The position numbers were made by a program, and so were the translations under genes. Shown here in pieces: positions 8,201-13,890 of a stretch of 19,618 nt of DNA. The stretch is from DASZCR01 sp035942915 (lineage in GTDB: Bacteria; Acidobacteriota; Blastocatellia; Pyrinomonadales; Pyrinomonadaceae). The first letter of the stretch is position 1. Each line of letters begins with the position of its first letter. Under the pieces are notes generated by a model. That model was not told the origin of the DNA, did no database searches, and was given only the letters and a program-made list of their open reading frames with translations. The stretch lies in NCBI GenBank assembly GCA_035942915.1, contig DASZCR010000368.1, positions 1-19,618 on the forward strand. The letters are read 5' to 3'.

Positions 8201-8644
8201 TTCTCCATCTATGACTGCTCGTTCGCGGTCTTCTCCGTCTGCCCGCGCCTCGTCCCGACGGCTGCCGTGCCCTTCGAGGTTGCGGGCAACCCGGCCGACG
8301 CTGGCGACCCGAACGTCTTCACGCTCATCGACCTGAGCAACCAGACGCCGGGCAACTTCGTTCACGCCCCGACGGGCACGAGCGAGTTCGGGCCGTTCCC
8401 GGCCAACATGACGGCGCGTAACGCGTTCCGTGGCCCCGGCTTCTGGAACGTCGACCTCGGCGTCTACAAGAACTTCCGCATGGGTGAGCGCTACAACTTG
8501 CAGTTCCGTGGCGAGTTGTACAACGCCTTCAACCACGCGAACCTGTTCGTCGACGGCGCGAACGCCGACGTGAGCGCAGGCAACATCACCGGCTTCAAGA
8601 CCGGCCGCCGCAACATTCAATTGGCTGTCAGGTTTACCTTCTAA
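5222..8644 (+). CDS. Oar-like TonB-dependent receptor with carboxypeptidase-regulatory domain
   Basis: This 1140-aa protein is a predicted outer-membrane beta-barrel receptor. It has a signal peptide (1-31, ending GAAFA), a carboxypeptidase-regulatory-like beta-sandwich (about 36-118, with GRVADPNGAAVPGATV), a plug region (about 135-255, with FNINGQRSASTNILLDGG and FSAEYGRASGGIVNVSTR) and a long barrel ending in aromatic NIQLAVRFTF, the usual C-terminal barrel signature. This architecture is the Oar/SusC-like type abundant in Acidobacteriota; the ligand cannot be read from sequence, though polymers or oligosaccharides are common guesses. The mature protein has four cysteines in two close pairs (847/859 and 999/1007), probably surface-loop disulfides. 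The start is well supported by AAAGGAGG. It is followed by a strong terminator and is convergent with a LolA-like gene. Confidence 0.92.
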   Translation: MSIASQQRARVARFLVAALFVLATLSGAAFAQTETGQISGRVADPNGAAVPGATVVAKSVESGAERTATSNEEGVYVITNLQPGIYDVTATGTGFAPGTQRAQVTVGGRVTLDVPLGVSAVTGEVTVVAGEGGVEVNTQTQELADVVSSTQLRELPTITRNPYALVAISGNVSPGDPVNQTLRGTGFNINGQRSASTNILLDGGENVDNFGATVGQSIPLDAVGEFRIITSNFSAEYGRASGGIVNVSTRPGTNDYHGSLYAFNRVSRLASNDFDNNARGLPKDVFTRNQFGYSLGGRIVRDKLFFFNSTEWTRVRSIGNVVNFVPTNQLVAASNARTQAIFAGSTLAATPTGRVLTVAEVVAARGLGGGAFASLPGNLPALQEVRYTVPVDVGAGAPQNTYQTTTRIDWNISSNTQLYGRYAIEKQLFFEGSNAFSPFAGFNTGAENFNQNALINLTHTFTPNFVSQTKLVYNRLNNVQPLGDAPVSPTYYFRTNVVANVLGTNIALPGYLPFSPGSAIPFGGPQNVGQVYEDLNYTTGKHTLRFGGTYVYIQDNRTFGAYQNAVAGFGTTSYTAGFNNFVLGNLQSFQVAVNPQGNIAPGGAVTLPVQPPSFSRSNRYNEFAVYFNDSWRITPRLNVNLGMRYEYYGVQHNKDPELDSNFYFGAGANEIDRTINGSLQRAIDSPVGALWRRDLNNFAPRLGFAYDLTGDGRTSIRGGYGVAYERNFGNVTFNVIQNAPAYSVVTVNAGDPGFSTIPAPPPSNNLGPLGGSSGTANLPGTFNVRHVNENIRNAYAHFWSAAFEREILPRTVASLEYSGSAGRSLYDLTNLNRAGSATAYLGAAPPCLAVTFGLVAGPCNPANPNALLNTRFTPLNTRGNKGRSNYGAIIASLESSNLRDLGLQFTARYTFSKAKDNLSSTFSESNNNFNLGFLDPLNPNLDYGYADFDVRHRFVGSFNWEVPLFRDHENSFVRQSLGGWALTGIVNVRSGLPFSIYDCSFAVFSVCPRLVPTAAVPFEVAGNPADAGDPNVFTLIDLSNQTPGNFVHAPTGTSEFGPFPANMTARNAFRGPGFWNVDLGVYKNFRMGERYNLQFRGELYNAFNHANLFVDGANADVSAGNITGFKTGRRNIQLAVRFTF

Positions 8645-8671
8645 GCGAAGGCTTAAACCGACGGTGATGAC

Positions 8672-8698
8672 GGGGAGCCTCCGGGCTCCCCTTTTTTT
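8672..8698 (+). terminator. Rho-independent terminator of the first receptor gene
   Basis: GGGGAGCC (8672-8679) pairs with GGCTCCCC (8684-8691) around a 4-nt loop and is followed by a run of seven T's. It begins 27 bp after the receptor stop codon. Confidence 0.93.
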
Positions 8699-8729
8699 GT
8701 CCTCTTTCTCTCTACATAAAGCAAAGGAA

Positions 8730-8773
8730 AAGGATATCGGAGGGAGCATCTAGCTCATCTCTCCGATATCCTT
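8730..8773 (-). terminator. Hairpin between convergent genes, probable minus-strand terminator
   Basis: AAGGATATCGGAG (8730-8742) and CTCCGATATCCTT (8761-8773) are perfect 13-bp inverted arms. Inside them a smaller GAGC/GCTC pair (8744-8747 with 8753-8756) could extend the stem. Read on the minus strand the stem is followed by a T-rich stretch (TTCCTTTG), which suits termination of the LolA-like gene ending at 8817. A second small hairpin, TTTCGG/CCGAAA (8787-8802), lies nearer to that gene. Confidence 0.7.
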
Positions 8774-8816
8774 ATTCTGGGAAGGGTTTCGGCCGACCGA
8801 AAACCGGCGCGCGCTT

Positions 8817-9626
8817 TTACTGCTGAAACATCTTGGGGTCAATCTGGACGTTGTGCTGATACTCGCGGATGGTTCCCGTCACGTTGACGACGGCCGACTG
8901 GCGCAGGAACGGCGACGTAAAGACCTGCACGAACTTGAACGGGAGTTTGATGCCGTCCACGTCGCGGAAGTCTGAAGTCTCGATGTAGAAGTCTACGGTC
9001 AAGTCGTTGCCGGCCTGATTTTCGATAGCGTTGGTGAAGCTACCCATCTGCTTCGAGATGGTCGTGCGGCCGTAGTCCGTACGCACCCACATGAAGTTCT
9101 CGGCATCGAAGTAGAGCTTCATGGCCGAGCCTTTGCGCGGCTTGACCTGCACGGCGTAGGCCTGTCGTCCGGCAACTTTCTTCGTGCCTTTGGCCTCGAA
9201 CTTAAGCTCACCGGGCGCAGAGGTCGCCAGCAGGTTGTAGAGCGGGATGCTGTTGAGCAGCAGGCCGGAGCCAAGCATGTCTTCATACTTGTCTGTGAGG
9301 GCTGAATACTGGCGCGGCATGACGGGGCGCACGAAGGCACTCTCGCCTGTGTAGACCATGCGGAAGTCGAAGCCTGTGAAACTGTAGTAGGCCGAGAGGC
9401 GGTTGGGAGCCTCAGACATAATCACCATCTGTCCCTCCGGCTCATTCTCTTTCTTCACGGTTCCAAAGGCGATGCGGGTCTTGTATTTGGTAAGCAGTTC
9501 TTTGCCACCGACTGCTTCCAAATGTTTAGCGATGATTTCGTCGCCGGTCAGCTTTGTTTCCTGCGCGGCGGCCGACGCGGCCAGTAACATCAAGATGGAG
9601 AGGCTGATGAGCAGTTTGGCTTTCAT
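8817..9626 (-). CDS. Exported LolA/RseB-like periplasmic protein, paralogue 1
   Basis: This 269-aa protein has a clear signal peptide (MKAKLLISLSILMLL..., cleavage near residue 21) and resembles outer-membrane-lipoprotein-sorting-like (LolA/RseB fold) proteins, which use a half-barrel to bind lipid or acyl ligands. Visible landmarks are EIIAKHLEAVGG (30-41), VAGRQAYAVQVKPRKG (151-166), LYFDAENFMWVRTDY (171-185), DFRDVDGIKLPFKF (219-232) and the ending QIDPKMF. The same landmarks occur in the same order in the protein at 12848-13762, so the two are paralogues. The ATG at 9626 is preferred over an upstream start at 9725 because it begins the signal peptide and has GGAG 12 bp upstream. It is convergent with a TonB-dependent receptor. 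Ligand and partner are unknown; the fold call is by pattern only. Confidence 0.75.
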   Translation of the reverse strand: MKAKLLISLSILMLLAASAAAQETKLTGDEIIAKHLEAVGGKELLTKYKTRIAFGTVKKENEPEGQMVIMSEAPNRLSAYYSFTGFDFRMVYTGESAFVRPVMPRQYSALTDKYEDMLGSGLLLNSIPLYNLLATSAPGELKFEAKGTKKVAGRQAYAVQVKPRKGSAMKLYFDAENFMWVRTDYGRTTISKQMGSFTNAIENQAGNDLTVDFYIETSDFRDVDGIKLPFKFVQVFTSPFLRQSAVVNVTGTIREYQHNVQIDPKMFQQ

Positions 9627-9803
9627 TGGGGTTGTCTCCGAAGGTGGCGTTAATGGCGTCTGGGGAGGAGCAAGATAGCACAAGCGGCGCGGGTTGGAAA
9701 TAATTTCCTCGCTCGCGCGGCGCATCCGGCGACGGATAGAATTTCACTCCTTGAGGTGATAAGCTTTTCTTCGCCGTCACACACACGCCGAATTTTCAAA
9801 GCC

Positions 9804-11339
9804 ATGATTCATTCCAAGCGCATCTACACACTCTTTGCCCTCTTCCTGCTTGTCTGCGCGAGCCTGCTGCTGCTGCCGCCGTCGCCCGTCGCCGGACAGC
9901 GACCGAGGCGTCCGCGTCCGCAGCCGACGCCGCGACAACAACAACAGCCGCAGCCGTCGGCGCAGCCCGCCTCGCAAGTCAAACGCAAAGCGACTTACCT
10001 GACTTACGCCGAGGCGCAACAGGTCGTCGAGACGTTGGGCGACATTCTCCCGCAGGAGTTGAAGGGCAAAAGCCGCGACGAGATAGCCGCGCTCTGGCCT
10101 TCTTGGATTGCGCGCAAAGATGCCGAGATACGCGCCCGTCTGGCGCAGGGCGACGAGGATTCGCTCGTCAACTTTCTCCTCTTCGGCGTCTCTTTCACCA
10201 AACAGCCGCGCATCACGCCGAAGCAGGTCGAGCAGATTGGCAGCGGCGACACGAGCGCGGCCGGGACGGCTCTCGTGCGCACGCTCGACGCGCGCATGGA
10301 AGACCTGCTCCGGGGCGTCGCCGCTCCCGGCACGAACGAACGTCTGCTCTTTGCCAGACAGTTGCTCGTCGAACAGAAGGGTTTTCAGTTGACGACGGCG
10401 GCGGGGCGCGAACGCGCGAAAGAACATCTGCGCGCCGGGCTGGTGCGCGCGCTCAGCGAGCAGACGAGCTACGTGCGGATGTTGGAGGCGGCGCGCTTGC
10501 AAGGAAATCCGAGCGAGGAGTTTGCCGAACGCTCAAGACTCTACCGGACGCGCGGTCTTTCGTCCGACACGTCGCTGCTGCCGAACTTCGCCATCGAGGA
10601 ATCGCTCAAAGCGATACAGGCGCGCGGGCTGATTCCGGCGGGTGGCGTGCGCCGCGTGGCGATTATCGGGCCGGGGCTAGACTTCACAGACAAGCAGGAG
10701 GGTTATGACTTCTACCCGCAGCAGACCATCCAGCCCTTCGCCGTCCTCGACACGCTGTTGCGCCTCGGCCTCGCCAAACCCGACGCGCTGCAACTGACGA
10801 CCTTCGACCTCAGCCCGCGCGTCAATAACCATCTTGAGCGCAGCGCACAAGCCGCACGGCGCGGGCAGAGCTACACTATTCAGTTGCCGCGCGAAACCGG
10901 AGCGCGTTGGAAGCCGGAGGCCGTGCGCTACTGGGAACGCTTCGGCGACCAAATCGGCAGCCCCGTCACGCCAATTGCCGTCCCGGCTTCAGCCGGTGAA
11001 CTCGTGACGCGCGCCGTCCGCGTCCGACCCGACATCGTCGCGCGCATCACGGCCGTTGACACCAACATCGTCCTTCAGCAACCGCAGCTTGCCGAAGCTG
11101 AAAAGTTCGACCTCATTATCGCCACCAACATCTTCGTCTACTACGACATCTTCGACCAGAGCCTTGCCATGCTCAACGTCGAGCGGATGCTGCGGCCGGG
11201 CGGCGTGATGCTCTCGAATAACGCGCTGCTTGAGCTTCCGTTCTTCCGCGTGCGCTCGGTCGGCTATCACACGACCGTCTACTCCGAGCGCGAAGACGAC
11301 GGCGACCATGTCGTCTGGTATCAACGGACGGCCGACTAA
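9804..11339 (+). CDS. Membrane-anchored or exported CheR-like methyltransferase-fold protein
   Basis: From the ATG at 9804 the protein has 511 residues: a hydrophobic N-terminus (8-26, possible cleavage after VAG), a Pro/Gln/Arg-rich linker (33-60), a helical region (about 64-275) and a class I methyltransferase-like domain. That domain shows a glycine motif VAIIGPGLDF (285-294), an acidic beta-2 end LTTFDLSP (331-338), FDLIIATNIFVYYD (435-448, close to the CheR FDLIFCRNVLIYFD pattern) and MLRPGGVMLSNN (462-473). The fold implies S-adenosylmethionine binding; substrate unknown. Topology is ambiguous: it looks like a signal peptide, but five arginines directly after it could keep the domain in the cytoplasm. 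The frame extends upstream to a GTG at 9756, where GAGGTGAT resembles a Shine-Dalgarno but overlaps that codon; 9804 lacks a clear Shine-Dalgarno. It is divergent from the LolA-like gene and leads towards the TPR gene. Confidence 0.7.
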   Translation: MIHSKRIYTLFALFLLVCASLLLLPPSPVAGQRPRRPRPQPTPRQQQQPQPSAQPASQVKRKATYLTYAEAQQVVETLGDILPQELKGKSRDEIAALWPSWIARKDAEIRARLAQGDEDSLVNFLLFGVSFTKQPRITPKQVEQIGSGDTSAAGTALVRTLDARMEDLLRGVAAPGTNERLLFARQLLVEQKGFQLTTAAGRERAKEHLRAGLVRALSEQTSYVRMLEAARLQGNPSEEFAERSRLYRTRGLSSDTSLLPNFAIEESLKAIQARGLIPAGGVRRVAIIGPGLDFTDKQEGYDFYPQQTIQPFAVLDTLLRLGLAKPDALQLTTFDLSPRVNNHLERSAQAARRGQSYTIQLPRETGARWKPEAVRYWERFGDQIGSPVTPIAVPASAGELVTRAVRVRPDIVARITAVDTNIVLQQPQLAEAEKFDLIIATNIFVYYDIFDQSLAMLNVERMLRPGGVMLSNNALLELPFFRVRSVGYHTTVYSEREDDGDHVVWYQRTAD

Positions 11340-11392
11340 ATGACGTGCGCGCGCCGCGCTAAAAATGGATGCGCCCGCGCGCCGACTTGCGT

Positions 11393-11398
11393 TATACT
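11393..11398 (+). promoter_or_regulatory. Possible -10 box upstream of TPR gene
   Basis: TATACT, again as GTTATACT, lies 75 bp before the TPR gene's start in a 134-bp gap. No good -35 is visible 16-18 bp upstream. If real, the TPR gene has its own promoter rather than depending on the upstream gene. Confidence 0.35.
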
Positions 11399-11473
11399 GC
11401 TGACCGTTTCCTTCCCGCGCAAACGTCAATCAACCCGTCCGGCCGAGTTTGTTTTGTAAGGAGTGGTATCAAG

Positions 11474-12559
11474 ATGTTCTCGCAGCCAACCCAAGCCATC
11501 CGAAGGCTTCAGCACGCCCGTTCGTTCTTCACTCTCTCAATCCTGTTGGCCTTGTGCGCGATGACAACCATGACGGCCTCGGCACAGTCCGAAGCCATCG
11601 ACTCCGACCCCAGTCAGGCTATCGGCAACCGCTTCACGGCACGCAACACCTTGCAAGGAAACGTGACGCTGCCGAACGGCCAACGCATCAACCAACGCGT
11701 CCGCGTCCGCATCTCCGGCTCGCTCGGCGGCGACCTCTTTACCATGACCGACGATTTCGGAGCCTTCATCTTTCGCCGTCTCGCGGGCGGCAGCTACTAC
11801 CTGACGGTTGACGCCGGGCCGGAGTTTGAGCGCGCCGTCGAGACGGTCGATATCTTCGACTCAGGTCGCGGTCGCGGCACGACTCAGACCGTGCAGATTC
11901 GTCTGCACCCGAAGGGTTCGGACACGCCGCAACGCAAGCCTGCCGTCGTCAACGCGGCGCTCGCGGGTGTGCCCAAAGAGGCGCTCGAACTCTACAAGGA
12001 TGCGCTCAAAGCGGCGCATGATGGCGACAGCAAGAAGGCCGTCGAGAAACTGAAAAACTCGCTCGAACTGCACCCGACGTTCGTGCTGGCGCTCAACGAG
12101 TTGGGCGTCCAGTACATGAAGCTCAACGATTTCGAGAAGGCGGGCGAGGCTTTTCGCTCGGCCTATAAACTCGCGCCCGACCAGTTGATACCCCTGCTTA
12201 ACTACGGCATCCTGCTCTGGCGCAATCAGCAATACGCAGACTCGGAGGAAGTGCTGCGCCGCCTGCTCGTCAAGCACGACAACTCGGCCGCCGCGCACTA
12301 CTGGCGCGGGCGCTGCCTGATAGCCCTGCGGAAACTGCCGGAAGCTGAAAAAGAGTTGCTGCGCGCCGTCGAACTGGGTGGCGCGGATGTTAAAGAGGCG
12401 CACCGCTTCCTCGGCGGGATTTATCGCGAAATGGGCAACAACGCGAGCGCCGTCGCCTCGCTCAAGAAGTACCTCGAACTCGAACCGGGCACGAAAGATG
12501 CCGACAGTATTCGCAAAATCATCGCCGAGTTGAGCACGACCTCGACTTCTCAGAAGTAG
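11474..12559 (+). CDS. Exported TPR protein with N-terminal carboxypeptidase-regulatory-like domain
   Basis: The 361-aa protein has a signal peptide (about 1-37, ending TASA), a beta-sandwich of the carboxypeptidase-regulatory or SpaA type (about 58-145; GNVTLPNGQ, DDFGAFIFRRLAGGSYYLTV) and about four to five tetratricopeptide repeats (about 169-345; e.g. ALNELGVQYMKLNDFEKAGEAF and AHRFLGGIYREMGNNASA). TPRs mediate protein contacts, so a periplasmic scaffold or adaptor role is likely (inference). The beta-sandwich is the same type that opens both neighbouring TonB-dependent receptors. The start is set by AAGGAG (11458-11463) 10 bp before the ATG and by the signal peptide; the frame extends upstream to 11369 without support. 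No obvious odd features. Confidence 0.85.
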   Translation: MFSQPTQAIRRLQHARSFFTLSILLALCAMTTMTASAQSEAIDSDPSQAIGNRFTARNTLQGNVTLPNGQRINQRVRVRISGSLGGDLFTMTDDFGAFIFRRLAGGSYYLTVDAGPEFERAVETVDIFDSGRGRGTTQTVQIRLHPKGSDTPQRKPAVVNAALAGVPKEALELYKDALKAAHDGDSKKAVEKLKNSLELHPTFVLALNELGVQYMKLNDFEKAGEAFRSAYKLAPDQLIPLLNYGILLWRNQQYADSEEVLRRLLVKHDNSAAAHYWRGRCLIALRKLPEAEKELLRAVELGGADVKEAHRFLGGIYREMGNNASAVASLKKYLELEPGTKDADSIRKIIAELSTTSTSQK

Positions 12560-12648
12560 AGCAGGCACGCGTTGCCTTCACCCTCTCCCCACCTCGCGCG
12601 CCCGCGCCGACGGCCCCGCCAGACGGCCGGAAACAATTTGTGCAATCG

Positions 12649-12724
12649 CGGGAGACGTGCTTAAATGCCGTCTCCCGGCCGGTCTTCCGAGCGACCCCGT
12701 TTTGCCGGACTCGTCTCGGAGACG
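12649..12724. promoter_or_regulatory. Competing inverted repeats in the 288-bp gap before the second LolA-like gene
   Basis: CGGGAGACG (12649-12657) pairs with CGTCTCCCG (12669-12677), a 9-bp stem. About 35 bp on, CGTCTC (12712-12717) and GAGACG (12719-12724) form a second near-palindrome of the same core. The first GAGACG could pair with either CGTCTC, so mutually exclusive structures are possible. There is no T-run, so simple termination is not obvious. The rest of the gap (12560-12847) shows no gene. Confidence 0.4.
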
Positions 12725-12847
12725 CACGCCTTCCTCTACAGGTTATTTGAGCACGGTTCACGTTGCGCGTGCGCGCAGCAGCAGTTCGCGCCACGCGCGA
12801 GGCCGACTCTGACCAACCTCTAATAAACAACTAAAGGAGAATCTACA

Positions 12848-13762
12848 TTGAGTGACATCGCTATTCGCCCGCTCGTGAGGGTCGCTCTGAGCCTACTTTT
12901 GCTGGTCGTCGGGGCCGCCTTCGCGTCGCGCCCGGTCGCCTTCGGACAGGAGAAGTTGAAGCCCGAAGAGGTCATCGCCAAACACCTCGAAGCGGTCGGC
13001 GCGGCCGAGGCGCGCGCGGCCGTCAAGAACCGCGTTGCTCTGGGCACGGTCGTCGCCACCTTCCGCTCGCCGCTGCCAGGCTCGACCGCCGGACGCATGG
13101 TGATGGCCTCGGAAGGCGAGAAACATCTAATCGGGATGGTCTTCGACAACACGCCGGACTACCCGCAGGAGAAACTCGGCTTCGACGGCAAGGACGTATC
13201 GGTTAGCTACGTGCGCCCCGGTAGGCGCTCGACGCTCGGCGAGGTCTTTCAGGCGCACAAGTCCCTCATCAAACACGGCATCATCGGCGGCACGCTCTCC
13301 AGCGCGTGGCCGCTGTTTGCCGCGAGCGACAAGCGCGGCAAGATAGAGTCGTCGGGCATCAAGAAGGTCGGAGACCGACAGGCTTATGCGCTCAAGTACC
13401 TGCCGCGCGGCGGCTCCGACATGGAAATCACCCTCTACTTCGACGCCGAGACGTTCCAACACCTGCGCACAGAGTACACGCGCACCATCGCCGCACAGAT
13501 GGCGCGGGGCGGCGTCGGCGCGCCGGGGCGCGACGGAATTGGGGCCGCGTCGGCCGGTCAGCGCGAGAGTCGCTACCGGATGGTCGAGGATTTTTCCGAA
13601 TTCCGCAAAGAGGGCGCGCTGACGCTGCCGCATAAGTACAAACTCACCCTCGAAATATCTATGCAGAACGGCTCGTACAAGGCCGAGTGGGACGCGAGCT
13701 TTTCGCAGTTCAGCTTCAACGAGCAGATTGACCCGAACTCGTTCGACGTGGACGGCGAGTAA
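12848..13762 (+). CDS. Exported LolA/RseB-like periplasmic protein, paralogue 2
   Basis: This 304-aa protein has a signal peptide (about 1-33) and the same ordered landmarks as paralogue 1: EEVIAKHLEAVG (40-51), KKVGDRQAYALKYLPRGGS (172-190), ITLYFDAETFQHLRTEY (194-210), FREFRKEG-type segment near 249-256 with LPHKYK after it (260-265), and the ending QIDPNSF. A Gly/Ala-rich insert (about 219-238) is absent from paralogue 1. The predicted role is periplasmic binding of a lipid-like or other hydrophobic ligand, by fold only. The start codon is TTG at 12848, supported by AAAGGAG with GGAG at 12836-12839, 8 bp upstream. It is convergent with the second TonB-dependent receptor, mirroring the paralogue 1/receptor 1 pair. 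Confidence 0.75.
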   Translation: MSDIAIRPLVRVALSLLLLVVGAAFASRPVAFGQEKLKPEEVIAKHLEAVGAAEARAAVKNRVALGTVVATFRSPLPGSTAGRMVMASEGEKHLIGMVFDNTPDYPQEKLGFDGKDVSVSYVRPGRRSTLGEVFQAHKSLIKHGIIGGTLSSAWPLFAASDKRGKIESSGIKKVGDRQAYALKYLPRGGSDMEITLYFDAETFQHLRTEYTRTIAAQMARGGVGAPGRDGIGAASAGQRESRYRMVEDFSEFRKEGALTLPHKYKLTLEISMQNGSYKAEWDASFSQFSFNEQIDPNSFDVDGE

Positions 13763-13804
13763 CGGTCTTGCCAGTCTGACGGAAAAGAGTCGGGCAAAAA
13801 AATT

Positions 13805-13833
13805 GGGCGTCACCCCATTGCGGGGTGACGCCC
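13805..13833. terminator. Bidirectional terminator between convergent genes
   Basis: GGGCGTCACCCC (13805-13816) and GGGGTGACGCCC (13822-13833) form a perfect 12-bp stem with a 5-nt loop. On the minus strand it is followed by AATTTTTTTG, a strong signal for the receptor gene ending at 13891. On the plus strand it is followed by TTTCAGTTT, weaker but usable for the LolA-like gene ending at 13762. Confidence 0.92.
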
Positions 13834-13850
13834 TTTCAGTTTCCGGCGCG

Positions 13851-13872
13851 GGGGCGTTCCGAAAAACGCCCC
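13851..13872. terminator. Second hairpin next to the receptor stop codon
   Basis: GGGGCGTT (13851-13858) and AACGCCCC (13865-13872) form an 8-bp stem with a 6-nt loop, 18 bp past the receptor stop. It has no T-tract of its own and may stabilise the 3' end ahead of the main terminator. Confidence 0.5.
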
Positions 13873-13890
13873 GCCCGGCTTGAAGTCGGC

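Noticed and set aside
5396..8749. A 1117-codon open frame antisense to the first receptor
   Set aside because: It is a by-product of strong GC-rich codon bias on the receptor strand: no signal, no recognisable domain, extreme Arg/Val/Glu composition, while the sense frame is a clear receptor with a strong Shine-Dalgarno.
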